This document shows, piece by piece, positions 23,093-36,378 of a stretch of 64,000 nucleotides of DNA (positions are counted from its first letter, which is position 1; every line of letters begins with the position of its first letter). The notes beneath the pieces were generated by a model. It was not told the DNA's origin, ran no database searches, and was given only the letters and a program-made list of their open reading frames with translations. The stretch comes from Acanthacorydalis orientalis. Taxonomy: Eukaryota; Arthropoda; Insecta; Megaloptera; Corydalidae. The stretch spans positions 37,837,818-37,901,817 of the forward strand of contig CM068315.1 in assembly GCA_034766995.1 (NCBI GenBank). The letters run 5' to 3'. The position numbers and the translations under genes are program-made.

Positions 23093-26000
23093 TTATATAA
23101 TTATCAGAAAAATAAAGAACTGAGAATTATTTTACAGTGATTAATTTTTTCCATTCCGAATTATTATTTAAAAATAATGTAACTACTGTCTATCTTAAAA
23201 CAAAGAAAAATATTTTAATTTATAAAACAAAAGTCAACTAATAATTGAGTTTAAGAGAACTTTAATAAATATTTTCTGGGTTCTGACTATTGAGTTCTAA
23301 GATTGAGTAGATGTTTCATAGTTAATTTCTGCTATACATATACTTTAAACGAACTCCAATGTTCACAAAAGAAAATTGGAAAGTTTCAAATGTAAACAGA
23401 GTTATCCTTATTAAAAAAATACTATTGTTATACTCCATCGCAATTATACATTTATCTGTGAAAATATAAATGTGAAAGTTCTTTCAAATTAATTCAAAAA
23501 CAAACTTGTGGATTACAAAACACCTCACATTGTTAGTATATGCCCAAAACTAAGCCTCGAATATTGTTCTCTAAAACTAAGAACTTAAATTACTATGTCA
23601 AAAGTTCAAAACAACTAACCTTTAGGTATGTTGCCAACAAACCATTAATTTTAGACAAAGTATCGTCTACTCTTCATTATATTTCAGTCACAGTTAGAGT
23701 TTATTTTGCTCAATGGTCTCGTAATCAGCGTTGTACCCTTCAGACATTGCTATTTCATTTAGAGAAATGAATTATAATATAATTACAATTATAGATTTCC
23801 ATTTAATAATTTGTATTTTAATTTTTATTGTTTTTTAAAACTTTCTTTCAAATCTTCAAAAACAAACTAATGAATACACTTTTATTCGAAAAAATGTATG
23901 TATTTTATTCTTAAGATAAATTTCTTAAATGTCTTATTTTTGTTAGTTATTTAATATATATTTAAACTAAAATTTATAAATGTGTATTCATATACTTTAT
24001 GAAAAACTGATTTCGTCTTCCCGTATTAAAATGTTTCCATTTTACAAAACTAAGTAACATCTGAAAGCAAGAATGAATTTTATTTTTAAATCTACCAATT
24101 CTTGACGCAATATCAATTTTCATTTAAAAATACAACTTTGAAATCAAATTAAAACACCATTCAAAACAAACTTTCTGAAAAATATCGCCGAAATTTCTTA
24201 CAGAAGTAAACAAACTTTTCGAAAACAGAACAAGGAATAAAGTGTACTACAGAATAATTTGACTACAGTAACCATCCTACTTGTACGTGTGTGTTATGTG
24301 CATTGTATAATACATACATTGTATTTACATATACACATATATATTCTTTTTTCTATGTAATTGTAAGCAAGCAATCACATTCGCAGTAAAATAGACGTTA
24401 TTACGTGTAAGTAGAAACCAAACTGATGGCTTTAGCCATTCAACTTTATGGCAGCATTTAGTCACCGTTCAATACACAAGAAGACGGTTTCGGTAAACAG
24501 AGCAACGTTGGCGTTAGGACGTAATATATATTGATGCCGTAGGCTGGCGAGTCACTCCTTCGTCTTGCTATGCCGTATTACAATATTTACTCGATTCTGT
24601 TTGCTTCCGTACACTACAAACAACCACGACGCTTTCCTTCTTCTAGAGCTTTAGGACTGCGCAGCCATGTAAGCTACGGAAATTCATGCCACACACATGA
24701 TATTCTTCCGATAGAATGCACTTCTTGCCATAATGGTCACGTCTTGTGGATAATTAATTTAATCTGTTATAAATTTAAGTACACTTCAACATGATTTCGT
24801 GATATTATATACTAAAGATTATATTACGTTAAGGAAATTATACAGCATTATCATGTTATTCTTTAAGCACATCATTACCATTAGAATTTTTATGTAAGCT
24901 GATAAAATTATATATATATATATATATATAAACTGGTTCTTTGATATTTCGTAATTTAATTAGGTTAATTAACGAGTTCATACATAGAGTGTAAAGGTTC
25001 AAAGATAAATAATGAAGCATACATTATCCATTCAAAAATGTATTAATATATTGCATGCGAGCTCTTTGAAATATTCTCCAATACTAAATGATATAGATAA
25101 TTATAAATATCTAATAAGTACAGACCACAAAACTTTACTCATAAAAATAATACTTCCTTTTATATATTTTTTGTCATCATAGAGTCATTGCACATTACTA
25201 TTTATTTTTTTCTAATTTTATACATTTTTGTACCTACTAAGAAATCGTACAATTTAATTCAAATCATTCTAATATTCTAATTAAGAAAAATTAAAAAACT
25301 CTAAAAAGATTTCAGTTGTTTTTTGATTTTCCGCTTTGAATTCTCATCAAACCGAAATTGTCGAATATATAGTTGTTTTATTTAATACAAAATATTATTT
25401 GCCTTGAAATCAAAACGTAGTTTTATCATTTTATTATCAATTGTCCATTTTAATAGAATAAACGAATATAAATAAAATATTTTTTGACTTAAAAATCTAT
25501 AGAACTATAAAAAAATAAATTAAAATTAATTGTAATGTGTTTAAATTTATAAAAAAGAGAAACAAAACTGATGGATACCAGAATTAAAAAAAAGATACGT
25601 TGCTATTGTAACAAAAGGCGAATGTACTTGTTTTTATAGTTTGAAAAATTATTTCAATAATACTCTAGATTTAGAAATGATTTACACGGTTTGAGAGGTA
25701 AATAAATTTCTGCTAGAGTAATAAAAGTAACCTAACTAAAATATAAAGTGTATACCCATTGTTCTCTGATGCAAGATGCAATCGCTTTATTGAAGTAACA
25801 TGAAAAAGTTTTCTCGTCTACATTAAAGGCAAGAGCGTCTATTGTTGATAAATTAGATTTAGATAAAGACAATCTTTTTTAAAAAAAATAAAAGTTTAAG
25901 TTTTATATCAATGATAACTGGACGCTCTTCTTAAAACAAAATAAAATATATTAAAATGAAATTTAATAAATAATAACATTAAAATGTAAAGCTATTAAGA

Positions 26001-26169
26001 CAATATGATTTAAACTAATAGAATAAAAGTACCAATCTAAAGTTATAAAAATAATGTTTTAAGTTTTAACAGTAAAATATTTTAAATTACAAACAATAAA
26101 ATTAATCAAGTATATTCCATAGGTCTATGCAAATACACACGTATAAGTTGTACATATAGTAACAACAAC
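23093..26169. other. AT-rich stretch, no recognised gene
   Basis: A GC-elevated segment at about 24400-24790 (with GCCGTAGGCTGGCGAGTCAC and GGACTGCGCAGCC) is listed as a possible non-coding exon or regulatory island. A 76-codon frame at 23540-23770 has no family resemblance. Confidence 0.5.
24400..24790. other. GC-elevated patch, identity unknown
   Basis: Base composition departs sharply from the flanks. A 74-codon plus-strand frame (24570-24794) shows no domain. No terminal repeats. It could be a host non-coding exon, a regulatory element or an old repeat. Confidence 0.3.
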
Positions 26170-26575
26170 ATCTGTCAATCCACTGATGGGTAAAGATCTC
26201 TTCTATATTTTCCATTTTGTACAATTGAATGCCTCTCTTTTCCACAAATTTCCAATAAAATTTTTATTTTCCTTATCTCACTTGTTCATTGACCTCTTTC
26301 TTAGTCTTTTTATATTCCTTGATTCCCAGTTAATAATTTATGTTGTCCATCGGTTACTTCTCTTCTTACAACATGCCACGTCTGTTTCCAATTCAGACGA
26401 CTATTCTTATTAAATCTATGACTCCTGTCTGTTTTCGTGACCATTCTCTTCTTTTCCCATCTCTTCTTGTTATTCCTAGCATGCATATTTCCATACTTCT
26501 CTGTGCTGTTTGGAATCATTGAATGATTTTGGTGTTAAGCACTCATGTTTCTATCCCGTAGATAAGGACTGGTGT
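26170..26575 (-). pseudogene. 3' end of a non-LTR retrotransposon (reverse-transcriptase C-terminal part)
   Basis: Read on the minus strand the segment runs FQTAQRSMEICMLGITRRDG, then a KQTGVIDLIRI stretch, a degraded WHVVRREVTDGQ where family members have GHVAR..DGRW, and a tail IEEIFTHQWID just before 26170 where they have GEAYVQQW. This order is typical of the region after the reverse transcriptase in RTE/jockey-like insect elements. Frames change several times and stops are frequent. Only the last 130 or so codons remain, as expected for a 5'-truncated LINE. No poly(A) or target duplication identified. Confidence 0.7.
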
Positions 26576-26848
26576 GTAAATGCGCATAAGAAAAAAATAA
26601 AAAAGAAACTATTTTTTTAATTCTTTTTAAAACACAGTAAAACTAACTGAGATAAATAAAATTAGATACAACTTTGATTTCGAAAAGAAGCTAAAACGCT
26701 CACCATTTTATATAGTTAAAAATTAAAACGATTTGAATATATTTATTAGGCATCGTTGTGGTCGTGACACCTCAACCTTGTATTTAAATAATAATGGTTT
26801 TATTATGATTGATAAATAAAATTTAAAGAGAACACAAAACTCTCGCTT

Positions 26849-26853
26849 TATAT

Positions 26854-26934
<81 letters not shown>
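26849..26934. repeat. (CA)n(TA)n microsatellite
   Basis: A CA run followed by more than 50 bp of TA. Confidence 0.95.
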
Positions 26935-26935
<1 letters not shown>

Positions 26936-27701
26936 TAATAAAAAATTGAAATTACATTTTAATGAGAATGTCAAAATGTGAATGTGGCTTTAAACAAATT
27001 ATCTGCGTTTTCTAATTATGGTCTTTTTTACATTTCCCTAACTTTATAATTTGTTCATGAATATCATAAATTGTATTATTGAATTCTAATAATTATGTTT
27101 ACAAAGCAAACAAAAGTTAATATTTTCAATTCTGGTAAGAAGTAATTTTTATGTCCATTATATATATATATATATATTATATAAATATTATTTTATTGTT
27201 ATTATAAGATAAATACGATCATTAACTTATTAATATTATATTTCGTATTTTTTTAAAAAAATTTTTCTGATTTTATAGGAACTAAGAACAATCAGATTAA
27301 GAATTTAAAAAAGCTTCTTACCACTACTATATATATAAAACACCTGTGTCTTACTAATTCGAATTTATAAAATCTGTATATACTATAAGTAATAAATGCT
27401 TTTTAACAATACATACGTCTTATAAAACAAATTCAAAAGTATATAATTATAAAAACACTTAAAAAACGACATTTGTATAATTAATATATGATTTTGTACA
27501 CAGAGCATCTAAAATTGATCTTTTGTATAGTCAAGCTATATCAATAATTTTTGGAAAAATAGATATTTATTTCACATCACAAAAATTAATTTTAACAGAA
27601 ACTTCCAGAAATGTACTCATTTACTGCTATCATTCATAATTGTGACAAAATATATTTATAATTTTCAACAGTCGAATAAAATCAGATGCATTATAATAAT
27701 T

Positions 27702-27735
27702 TCATTAATCATGAACCATTTTTCATGATTAATGA
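27702..27735. repeat. Perfect 14-bp inverted repeat, 6-nt loop
   Basis: Arms TCATTAATCATGAA (27702-27715) and TTCATGATTAATGA (27722-27735). No T-run follows and no gene is adjacent, so a terminator role is not supported. Confidence 0.85.
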
Positions 27736-28235
27736 TGCATTGCTCCTTGCACCTAGGTATATTTTTTCACGAGCAGTCGTCCATAGAGAATTGAGTTTCT
27801 GTTTCAGTTGATATTAATCATTTTAATTAATTTGATAGACGTTATATCTTTATATATATAATGTTCATGTTTTTAGGTAATATTATACTAGTATTTCATT
27901 CTCAATATCTATTAAATAAGAACAAATATATTTTATTATTATTACATTTTTTTGTTATTATTAAATAATCAAAAACTAAACTGTACAATTATTAAGTTAT
28001 AAATCTTAATAACAATATTAATTAATAATTTTTAAAATTTTTATCAGTCAAAATATCCTATCAGAATAAATGTAACAATTATATATAAGATATACGAACG
28101 AACATTTATATAACACATTTTTGTTCATTTACATAAATTAAACTTTTTTATTTTTAACTATTTTCAATTTATTCCATATTTGATAATACTTTAATTTTTC
28201 CATCTTTTCTTATTAATAGTAATAAAAATATTATT

Positions 28236-28240
<5 letters not shown>

Positions 28241-28289
<49 letters not shown>
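28241..28289. repeat. (TA)n(TG)n microsatellite
   Basis: A TA run then a TG run. Confidence 0.95.
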
Positions 28290-28865
28290 CTGTAAAATTT
28301 CCAATACATTAAAAAAATATATAACACAATTTGTTTCTAATTGAGAAAATATAAAAAAAAATACAAATAACTAGAACCGTGAAAATTCTTAGCTTACATT
28401 GATTAAACTCCAAAAATCTTGCGTTTCCATTTTACAAAAACAAATATATTACAAAAATACACAGATTTTTCAGGTATTCGAAAACTACTTTCGTTTCAAC
28501 CCGACAAATATCTCAAAACTATTATAACAAGCTAAAGAATACAATAAACGATAGACCACAAAGATAGAATACAATGGAAGTAGACAATAAAAGAAGAAGA
28601 ATCAATAAAAATGTTTTCTCGCAAGGGTTGTATGATTAAGTGTTTACCGTAGTATTTGATATTAATAGTTTAACTCTCATACGACTAATATGAATTTATA
28701 CACTATAATAATATACAATATAATACACTATATTTTAAGTGCTTCTATATAATTGAAGTACACTTAACGCTAATGAAAAGACAAGAAACCATTTTAATAA
28801 AGTATAATATACAAAAATATATCTAGTATGTATAGTGTTTATGTTTATATATATATATATATACA

Positions 28866-28905
28866 CAAGGGGGCTTTACCCTCTCCACGATACGCTCGCC
28901 CACTT
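28866..28905 (+). repeat. GC-rich short dispersed repeat, possible copy 3
   Basis: AGGGGGCTTTACC then CGATACGCTCGCCCAC aligns without gaps to about 19528-19563, roughly 24 of 36 bases. Shorter and weaker than the other two copies. Confidence 0.4.
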
Positions 28906-29009
28906 ATCAATTATAATCATGTACATGTAACCGAATGAAACAATAAACCTTTTCTTAAACTCATTTATGTCTATCTAATCATTCTAGCAGATATATTGCA
29001 ACGCAGTTG

Positions 29010-29010
<1 letters not shown>

Positions 29011-29055
<45 letters not shown>

Positions 29056-29058
29056 ATG
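29011..29058. repeat. (TA)n microsatellite
   Basis: A TA run ending in TATGTATGTA. Confidence 0.95.
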
Positions 29059-29647
29059 TTAGTATGTCTATATAATTATTACCGTAGATAGATTGCAACA
29101 TAGCTGTTTTATATAAGATAAACATATTTGAGTACCATACAAAAACCTTGTCCCAAATAAATAAGTCGACGTCATGGAATTTTTAATTTTAGTGGATAAT
29201 TTTGATTATATATAGAGAAAGAGATATCTTTATATATATATATATATATATATATAAATTAAATTATCCCCTAGACTAATTCAGTACTCCCTGTCTTACC
29301 GCGAACTGCGGTAGTGCAACGATGTCGTTTCTCCCTTCTGCGCTTTTACTTTATACAGCTGATTGTAATTAAGCACTTCAAATGGATGTTTCTATTCTGC
29401 AAATTGTTCCCTCTCGTACCGTAACAGGACTCCCGAGTTATTGTGGTATGACAGGTAGCACTGACACACACACACACGTGTGTATGTTTGTTGTCATTAA
29501 ATTGAACAAAGTTAACAAAAAAATGAAGTAAATTAAATTTAAATTTTTAAACAACTTGAAATATTTTTTTATGTAAAATGGACTTACTAATTAATTCAAA
29601 ATTATTAGTAGTAATTATATGAAATAGATTTTAATCAAATTAATATC

Positions 29648-29652
<5 letters not shown>

Positions 29653-29721
<69 letters not shown>

Positions 29722-29789
29722 TCAAGTGCTTAATTTAATACAATGAACAAGTTCTCTCTCTCTCTCTCTCTCTATATAGATATAGATAT

Positions 29790-29846
<57 letters not shown>
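29653..29846. repeat. Microsatellite cluster: (TA)n, (TC)n, (GATA)n-like, (TA)n
   Basis: TA at 29653-29721, a short unique spacer, CT at 29752-29773, three ATAGAT units, then TA to about 29835 and TATG repeats. Confidence 0.93.
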
Positions 29847-30040
29847 ATTAAAAAAACATCATACAATTCAAAAAAATGACTATTCAAAAAGAATAACTTA
29901 ATAATTATCGAAAAATACAGATGCAAATACGACTTATAAATCAGCAGTAACGAACTTCTAAAAGCTATTCAATTTAATGGTATTTAAATAATTTAACATC
30001 GATCGATACGAGAGACTAATCCATTTTTTTATATACTAAA

Positions 30041-30041
30041 G

Positions 30042-30098
<57 letters not shown>
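30041..30098. repeat. (TA)n microsatellite
   Basis: A near-pure TA run. Confidence 0.95.
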
Positions 30099-30100
<2 letters not shown>

Positions 30101-30648
30101 CTTGACAAATTTCCATTCAAACAAAACAGAGCCATTAAATAATCATGAAATCAGTTAAAAAGTAATTTCGTCCATTAACAAACGATTAACGATGGCCTTT
30201 TTTTGTTGAACCCGCACCGAAGATATATACGGTTTTTAGCACGAATCACGAACAAGATGTCAGTTTGCACGATTGAACATTATCTTTCGGCCTACTGAGA
30301 ATTCATTTGTCGTCGAGTATCTCCGTATTTTAAAGTACCAAAACAACTGATAAGATTTATTACTGTAATAGACTTTAAATACACGTTACAAATTACTTTT
30401 AACAATAAAGTAATAATGATGTTGATCTAGTTAATCTATTTAAAATCTCAACTTCATCATCAAAATGTAAATGTTTAATCACATAACATTACCGAATTTA
30501 AGAGATTCCAATAACGTTGTGGAACATATAATTTTATGAATAATGTGCTATCGATTCTAGTTTCTAAAAATTTAAATTTCATAATATAATTAAAATTAGA
30601 TTTTAGACACAAGTTTAAGTTTAACTTCTCTGACATTTTTTCACCACA

Positions 30649-30712
<64 letters not shown>
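30649..30712. repeat. (TA)n microsatellite
   Basis: A near-pure TA run. Confidence 0.95.
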
Positions 30713-30715
<3 letters not shown>

Positions 30716-30826
30716 ATTCAATTTTATTGTTTATTAGAAATTTAATTAAAAATTAAAAAGTTTGTAGTTAATTAATATAATATAATAAGTGTTGTAGACT
30801 TAAATAATATTTTAAATTTTTATTTT

Positions 30827-30829
<3 letters not shown>

Positions 30830-30888
<59 letters not shown>

Positions 30889-30903
30889 CATATATATTAT
30901 ATA
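30830..30903. repeat. (TA)n microsatellite
   Basis: A TA run ending in the imperfect palindrome ATACATATATAT. Confidence 0.95.
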
Positions 30904-33900
30904 TTCAAAAATATTTTTTTACTTTTAATTTTCATTTTTTTCTTATTTTCCTACGAACCTAGAAATATATAAATTTAATAACAACTCTGTCGACAACTTA
31001 ATTTAAATAGCGCGAAACTTACAATGAACATTAAATTTCAAATGTTTTCTAAAATAAAGCATGTATCTTCATTATTATTTATCTACAACATACATCTATT
31101 ACTACCAAGAGTATTTTTTTTTATTTAGTTCAAACACATTGCAATTTACAGATATTAGTTTTCATAAATAATATTTGACACAAACTGTTTTTCTGAATAT
31201 ATCTATTGAATACTTTAAATGTAAATATTATTACTGTTAGACCGTAGAAGAGAGTACGTAAAGGCTATTGATTTTTGTTATCACATTTTATGTTTTAATA
31301 CATATTCATTGAAACACCGGAATAATTTTGTATTTACAGAATATTTTTTTATGTTTATATAAAATACATTAACTATGGAAAATGAAATATATTTTACTCA
31401 GTAATGTTTTATGAAGCTTTAATATAAAAATTTCGTAAATTACAATATCATTTTAAAGCCGATATTGTTATTTATTATACATTCGTTTCAATTTAAAAAT
31501 AAATTTACTTTTTTTTCAACTTTTATCAGTCGTGTCATTTAATTGCTTTGACTTTTTTGTGAAACGGGAATAAAAATTCATCAATTTTAATGCAAAATAT
31601 TTATAAAAAAATTGATTTAAATTTAATTAATATTTTTAAAAATATACGTTTTTAATTACTTAACAACCATTTAATTTTTAGATATAAACAAATACTAAAT
31701 TAAGTAATACGTATAAAAATATAAATTTCAAAGGATGCAACTGTTTTTTAGTATTTTACTATTTAAATTTTTCTATTTTACATACATGTAATAAATCTTG
31801 GCCCAATTCAACACTATTTTAATGTATAATAGCTATATCGTATTTTAAAATAAATTCCAGTGTAGTCTAGTTCAAAATGAATAACTAGTTTAAATTTTTT
31901 TTTAAATATATATATATATAATTAAATTATCATATTTTAAAAAAATAAACTAATAACTAAGAACTAATATCTGAATTCTGATTAAAACAAAAATATTTTG
32001 ACAATTTGTATTTACAGTAGTTTTACGGATATTATTACTTGTTTAAGAAATATATTTACAATTTTGGTATTTTTTGTGTCAACATAAATAAATAATTTCA
32101 AATCACTTTGAATAGCAAAAATTATTTAAAAAAAAACATTTGTAATGAATTATTATCGACATTAAATCTTTTTATAGTTTGTTTTATGAAATAAAATATT
32201 AATTTTAATTATAATATTGTTTTTTAAACTTTAGCAACAATAAATTCAATGCAAAAGCTCTCAACCCAAAATGAACGAATTATGTATGTTCTTTGATAAA
32301 TGGATACCAAATAAATTAAGAAATATTTCGAAAACTAAACTGTTGTTAAAATTATTACAGTAGTAATTGTTGTACTATCTAAAAAGTAACAAACGTCAGT
32401 TTCAAAAAATGTTAGCTGAATTAACAACCGACATTAAATAGCATCCTAGAAATATATAATGAGTATTACTATACCTACTTTGACAGTTATGTTTTCTAAG
32501 CACAGGTATTTACATCCAATGAAACTCCTAAATCAAATCTCATAAGTTTAAAACTGGAAAACTATGTTTCCATGTACTTCTGCTACGTATAACAATCATG
32601 CTTCCGGGATTTCAGAACCATCACACTTGTACAGTATTTGTAAGAAACTTTCTTGGCGGGGAAGTTTATCAAACTTTCGGCGCATTATGTCGACGCTCAG
32701 TCTGACAGTACAATTGCTACCAAATGAACCAAACTCAAATCTATATAGAAAAGTGTAGGTAATGGAACGCCTTTGACATGCCGTTGAAACTTTTATGTCA
32801 TGAATAAAAGGTAATTAATTATAATTTTCATTTACTCCTTCATTTTTATTTTTATTTATTTAACGAGCAACCAATTATGACAAGAAAACCTATGATGTAC
32901 AACATTCTGAGAAAACAAATTACTTCTAAGTATCGCTATTTATATTTAGATCTTCTTTTATGCTAAATTAGTCTTTTAAACAGGCATGAATAAATGTTTT
33001 TTGACCTGCATAAAAACATGTAATATATTTTTTTTATTAAAGCTATTAAAACATGAAAATTAATAAAAAAAGATGATAAGTTTGCCACCAATTATAAATC
33101 AATTTATTAAATAATATTCTGTGAGAGAATTAAAAATTTAGTTAGAATATTATTACATGGATTTATACAAAATATTATTTTAATCTCAATAAAATAATTT
33201 TTTATGTTGTTATAAAACGCAAACCCCAATTTTTGCATACCCTAATATTTTAACAATATATAAATAACAAAATCTTAGATTGAAAAATATCAACATCAAA
33301 ATATCAATCTCGAATTATATAAAGTTTTAATTTTCAAAATACCAGACAATTTATTTATAATACTACAAAATAAACGCTTAAAGACCTGAAAATTTTCAAT
33401 TATTCTTCGAATAATCTGAGAATTTGCGCATCTAGAGATCAGTAGAGAAAAGTTTTGATGCTCGATTGGAACTTAATTCTTTTAACTTAAACAATTTCAA
33501 AGGTAAGGCTATTACGTCTTTTCAATTATCTTACATGCATTTATATTCCTTATAACACCCTTAAGCAATAGCAAAATTATTTTGTATATAAGTTATAGCA
33601 AATTTAAAATATTCCCTGGAATCCTTCAATATTTTAGCCAGTATTAAATAATACTCAGAGGATTTATTTGATTCGAAATGTATGTTTTAATAAAAATTAA
33701 ATATGCATATAAAATGATATTATTAATAGCATATAATTGAATATTAATCTTTTAATAAAAAAAAGTTTTTTTATAAAACAGTTCATATTTATTTCAATTA
33801 AAATATTTTAAGAATTTAATTCTAATCTAATTTTATATATTATGAACAACTTAATTAATAAACAGATTAATTAACATAGTAGAATAGAATTAGTATTACT

Positions 33901-36031
33901 ATAATAACCTTAAATTAACTGGCTTAACTACAAACCTATTAAATATTTTTAAAAAAAAAACGTTAAAATTAAAAAAAATATTATAATTAAAAAAGGAACG
34001 AACTTAACAAGAACTTTTGAATATTCGAAACTTTACAAATCGTATTTTGAAAATATATCTTGAAATTCATTTATATTTCTCAATAATAAAAAAAATATAA
34101 AACATATTTAATAGCCTTTTTGTTTTAGTAAATAGTATTTCATTTTCAATAACTATGTGTGAAACAATTCCAGAGAAATTTAATGACTTCGCGGAAAAGG
34201 AAGTCATAAAAATGTGAGTACACGAAGAATAAACGAAAAAATATAGGAACATATATCAATCGTAAGACATACTCAATGTACGATAGAATCATCAATTCTA
34301 GTCTAAATAGATCGTTGAAATACTTCAAATCCGGCACCAAACCATCGACTTGTAAAATGGAACGACTATAAAATTGTCACAGAGATAAGCAATGCTTTTT
34401 TTGTTGAAATGTGAATATGTACATTTGTGATAGATTGTAACTGATTTCTGTTCGAGTACGATAAAATTTATTTAGTTTCAAAATACCGTTTTAATGATTT
34501 ACAATTCAATGCAAAACATGTAGAATCATTGATATGTAAATTGTACATCTGTCAACGGTTTATAACCAGTGATTGATTTATAGACTCTTCATCGACACAC
34601 TGAAATAGTTTTGTTTAATATTATTTTGTTAATAAATCGCTTCTTATTTCTTTAATAGATCACTTTTTATTTTTTATAGTTCAATTCTCACTTTTTAACA
34701 ATAAATTGCAATTTTCAATAAAAAAAATGTATATTTAATCGTAATCATTAAAGACTTTATTGTATTTTACTCAAATACCTAATTTTTTTGTTTTAAACCT
34801 TGTATGGTATATATATATATATAAACAGTTTAATAGAATCAATATTTTTCTAAAAGTTTACACAGAAAAAAATCAAATTAATATTAATGTAATACTTCTA
34901 TTTTTCTTTTAATTTAATTTTAATTTCCACTTTTTCATTGACTTATCTTTCAAAATAATTATCACACAAATTGGCAGAACAACATTCAATTTTGTATATT
35001 TTTTGTGTATTTTTTAAATATTATTTCCTATTAGTAAACTTGAAATAATTCAATATTTAAAAACAAGTTTCTTGTATTATTTACTACAAAACAAATATTA
35101 TAAGACTAATAAAAATTAAAATAATAAACTTAATACTTGATATCAAAATTTTCTTTGCCGCAATATACTTTAATTCATAATATTGTTACAGTGAATAAAT
35201 ATAATAACATAAAAAATGTTGTTTTTTTTAATAAAAGATTACACAAATATAAAAAAAATGAAAGAGTCAAGAACGTTTCGAATTATTGTACATTGAATAT
35301 AACAAGTTTCAAAGACTAATTCTCCATTTAAAGCAATAATATTTGGATATTTCTCTATAAATTAATTATAAACTATACACAAATTATAAATTTGAATATT
35401 TTAGAAGATTTACTTTAATCTCTTGTATATATTCAGTAATTAACCTTACATTGATTTTTTACTATACAAATAAACAGCTCGTCAATAATATTACAACTAA
35501 AGAAATGCAAATTCCATTCATTTCTATTAGTACAAAAATAAAATGAAAAACTGAAAAATTAACGAAGTGTGTAACGGAGATTAGTGATTCATTATATTAA
35601 AAATCTAAGTCTATTAGCCATTCATATTTTTATACATAATTAATGTAAAAGTCGAGGCTATTGAATATTCAGTAATCCTTTTCGTTTAAACATCTGCATG
35701 TTGTTGAAGATCTAAAAATACTTCCCGAGAGAGAAGAATGGTTTTGTTCGCATTACACATTGTCATCATCTTATCACCCAATGCATGCAGACGAGCGAAT
35801 CGATTTAGCAATTTGCAACCAACTCGTCATGGCCGTATTTTTTTTTATATTCCTTTCATACGTTTGTTAACAGGAATACTTATATTTATATATAGATTGG
35901 CGAAACACATGTGTTCAAGTTATCAATTTTATCCACTTATATCGCTATATTGATTTTGGATAAGAAGATTACTAATAATCGAAAACATTGTTTAGTATAT
36001 ATTTCAACAATATTTATTGTATCTTTTTCTA

Positions 36032-36070
<39 letters not shown>

Positions 36071-36290
36071 TATGTATATATATATAGTAGATATTGTTAC
36101 ATAATTTCCATATTATCGTCATGAGAATAAATTCAGTTCATTCATAACGATTATATTAAACATTAATTTTGAAAAATAAACATTTTTTCAATTAATCCTA
36201 TAAAATAAAGATAAATTTATTAATCCCCTTTAACAATTTTTTTATTGTTACTTTCTGGATGGCAACTTATTTCTATCATATATTTATTAA

Positions 36291-36374
36291 CCCTTAAACT
36301 ACACAATATCTCTATAAAACATACGAAACACACTACTGTTGAAGTCAATTTGGCCCAAAAATGTAATTTAATGG
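36291..36374. mobile_element. Possible 84-bp TTAA-flanked MITE (piggyBac-like)
   Basis: TTAA at 36287-36290 and 36375-36378 bracket 84 bp. The left end is CCCTTAAACTAC and the reverse complement of the right end is CCATTAAATTAC (9-10 of 12). TTAA duplication plus CC.. ends suits a piggyBac-type MITE. In such AT-rich DNA a chance TTAA pair is possible. Confidence 0.4.
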
Positions 36375-36378
36375 TTAA

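Larger units (their letters stand above)
26576..36286. other. Long AT-rich stretch dominated by microsatellites, no gene seen
   Basis: No recognisable coding region over nearly 10 kb. It holds many (TA)n tracts (main ones listed separately), the weak GC-rich repeat at 28866, a hairpin at 27702, and less AT-rich patches at 29270-29470, 30180-30310 and 32550-32770. The 64-codon frame at 32564-32758 ends next to GTAGGTAATGG, which could be a splice donor, but its protein is unfamiliar. Confidence 0.55.

Noticed and set aside
32564..32758. 64-codon frame next to a possible splice donor (GTAGGTAATGG)
   Set aside because: The protein shows no family resemblance and no convincing acceptor or neighbouring exon was found. 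Kept only as a note in the intergenic entry.
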